Below are positions 4,904 to 5,409 of a stretch of DNA of 5,409 nucleotides, piece by piece. The stretch covers positions 1 to 5,409 of the forward strand of contig JAKALI010000333.1 in assembly GCA_021813195.1 (NCBI GenBank), given 5' to 3'. The stretch is from Pseudomonadota bacterium (GTDB taxonomy: Bacteria; Pseudomonadota; Alphaproteobacteria; Rhizobiales; Hyphomicrobiaceae). Position numbers and translations under genes: made by a program. Under the pieces are notes generated by a model, which worked only from the letters and a program-made list of their open reading frames with translations, did no database searches and was not told where the DNA came from. Position 1 is the first letter of the stretch; each line of letters opens with the position of its first letter.

Positions 4904-5409
4904 TCAGCGCAACGCAAGCAGTCCGCTCCCGGAGAGACCGTTGAACATCGCCTGAACGGCAATCGCAGCGAGCAGGATACCAAACACGCGGATCAAGACC
5001 CGTTGGGCCGTGATCCCCAACATGCGCGAGACTTCGTGTGAGGCGATCAGCAGGGCCAGGGTCGCACACATGACGAGGCCAAGACCAAGGATCACACCGG
5101 CGAGTTTCATGGGATCGTGCTGAGCGTTGGCTGCCATCAAAATGCCGGCGCTCATGGCGCCAGGTCCCGCCAACAAGGGTGTGGCCAATGGAAAGACCGC
5201 AAGATCGTCGCGTCCGTGGGCTTCCTCACCTTCCTGAGGTGTGAGTTTGAATGCGCTCGTTGGACGGGCAAAAATCATGTCGAGCGCGATGATCAGCAGG
5301 ATGATCCCGCCTGCAGTCTGGAGCGCGGCAATCGTCACGCCCAACTGTGAGAGCAGCGGTTCCCCCGCCAGGACGGCCGCCATAAGAATGACGGCTGCAA
5401 TGCCAACAG
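4904..5409 (-). CDS. MarC family (UPF0056) integral membrane protein, N-terminus outside window
   Basis: The visible 167 residues belong to the MarC/UPF0056 family of inner membrane proteins, whose transport substrate is not firmly established. The family's central signature PLATPLLAGPGAMSAG is clear, preceded by a charged cytoplasmic-type loop (TPQEGEEAHGRDD). Hydrophobic helices flank it: the edge segment VGIAAVILMAAVLA, then GVTIAALQTAGGIILLIIAL, AGVILGLGLVMCATLALLIA, and a C-terminal helix VFGILLAAIAVQAMFNGL. The frame stays open to the right edge. The ATG at 5383 is internal, since the eight residues before it continue a membrane helix in frame. MarC proteins are about 200-220 aa, so some 35-50 N-terminal residues are missing. 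The stop is the TGA at 4906-4904. The gene converges on hsp20, and its promoter is outside the window. Confidence 0.92.
   Translation of the reverse strand, partial: VGIAAVILMAAVLAGEPLLSQLGVTIAALQTAGGIILLIIALDMIFARPTSAFKLTPQEGEEAHGRDDLAVFPLATPLLAGPGAMSAGILMAANAQHDPMKLAGVILGLGLVMCATLALLIASHEVSRMLGITAQRVLIRVFGILLAAIAVQAMFNGLSGSGLLALR

Noticed and set aside
4714..4944. 76-codon plus-strand open frame downstream of hsp20
   Set aside because: It crosses the tandem duplication and the terminator-like hairpin and overlaps the end of the MarC-family gene; no ribosome site or protein-like composition.
1..5409. CRISPR array, tRNA/rRNA gene, insertion sequence or defence system
   Set aside because: No regularly spaced repeats, cloverleaf-like sequence, transposase frame or terminal inverted repeats were seen.

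Overview
The window is about 60% G+C and reads as an alphaproteobacterial chromosome, most likely of the order Hyphomicrobiales. Three things point there: a divergent pair of ethylmalonyl-CoA pathway genes (ccr and ecm), a small heat shock gene whose leader looks like a ROSE RNA thermometer, and RpoH-type promoter spelling. A methylotroph or polyhydroxybutyrate-using member such as the Hyphomicrobium/Methylobacterium type is plausible. The genus cannot be fixed from sequence alone.

Layout. Positions 1-714 (minus strand, running off the left edge) hold the N-terminal 238 codons of crotonyl-CoA carboxylase/reductase (ccr). A 242-bp divergent intergenic region follows, containing nested inverted repeats. 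Positions 957-1310 (plus) encode an unrecognised 117-aa protein with three predicted membrane helices. After 161 bp comes ecm (1472-3484, plus), a B12-dependent ethylmalonyl-CoA mutase of 670 aa. Fifteen bases after its stop, a 117-aa single-pass membrane protein of unknown function starts (3500-3853) and is probably co-transcribed. Positions 3854-4173 hold no gene: first a palindrome-rich block that looks like a dispersed intergenic repeat, then a candidate RpoH promoter and a four-hairpin leader. An Hsp20 gene follows (4174-4683). A strong hairpin at 4755-4793 separates it from a convergent MarC-family membrane protein gene (4904 to the right edge, minus), whose N-terminus lies outside the window.

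How the genes work together. Ccr carboxylates and reduces crotonyl-CoA to (2S)-ethylmalonyl-CoA. After epimerisation, Ecm rearranges (2R)-ethylmalonyl-CoA to methylsuccinyl-CoA. These are the defining early steps of the ethylmalonyl-CoA pathway, which replaces the glyoxylate shunt for assimilating acetyl-CoA. The two small membrane proteins sit within this locus, but their link to the pathway is inferred from position only. The heat shock gene and the MarC-family gene appear to be independent units.

The most notable items are the ROSE-like thermometer with its matching RpoH-like promoter, and the two uncharacterised small membrane proteins beside ecm. No clearly novel system such as a defence island, CRISPR array or mobile element is visible.
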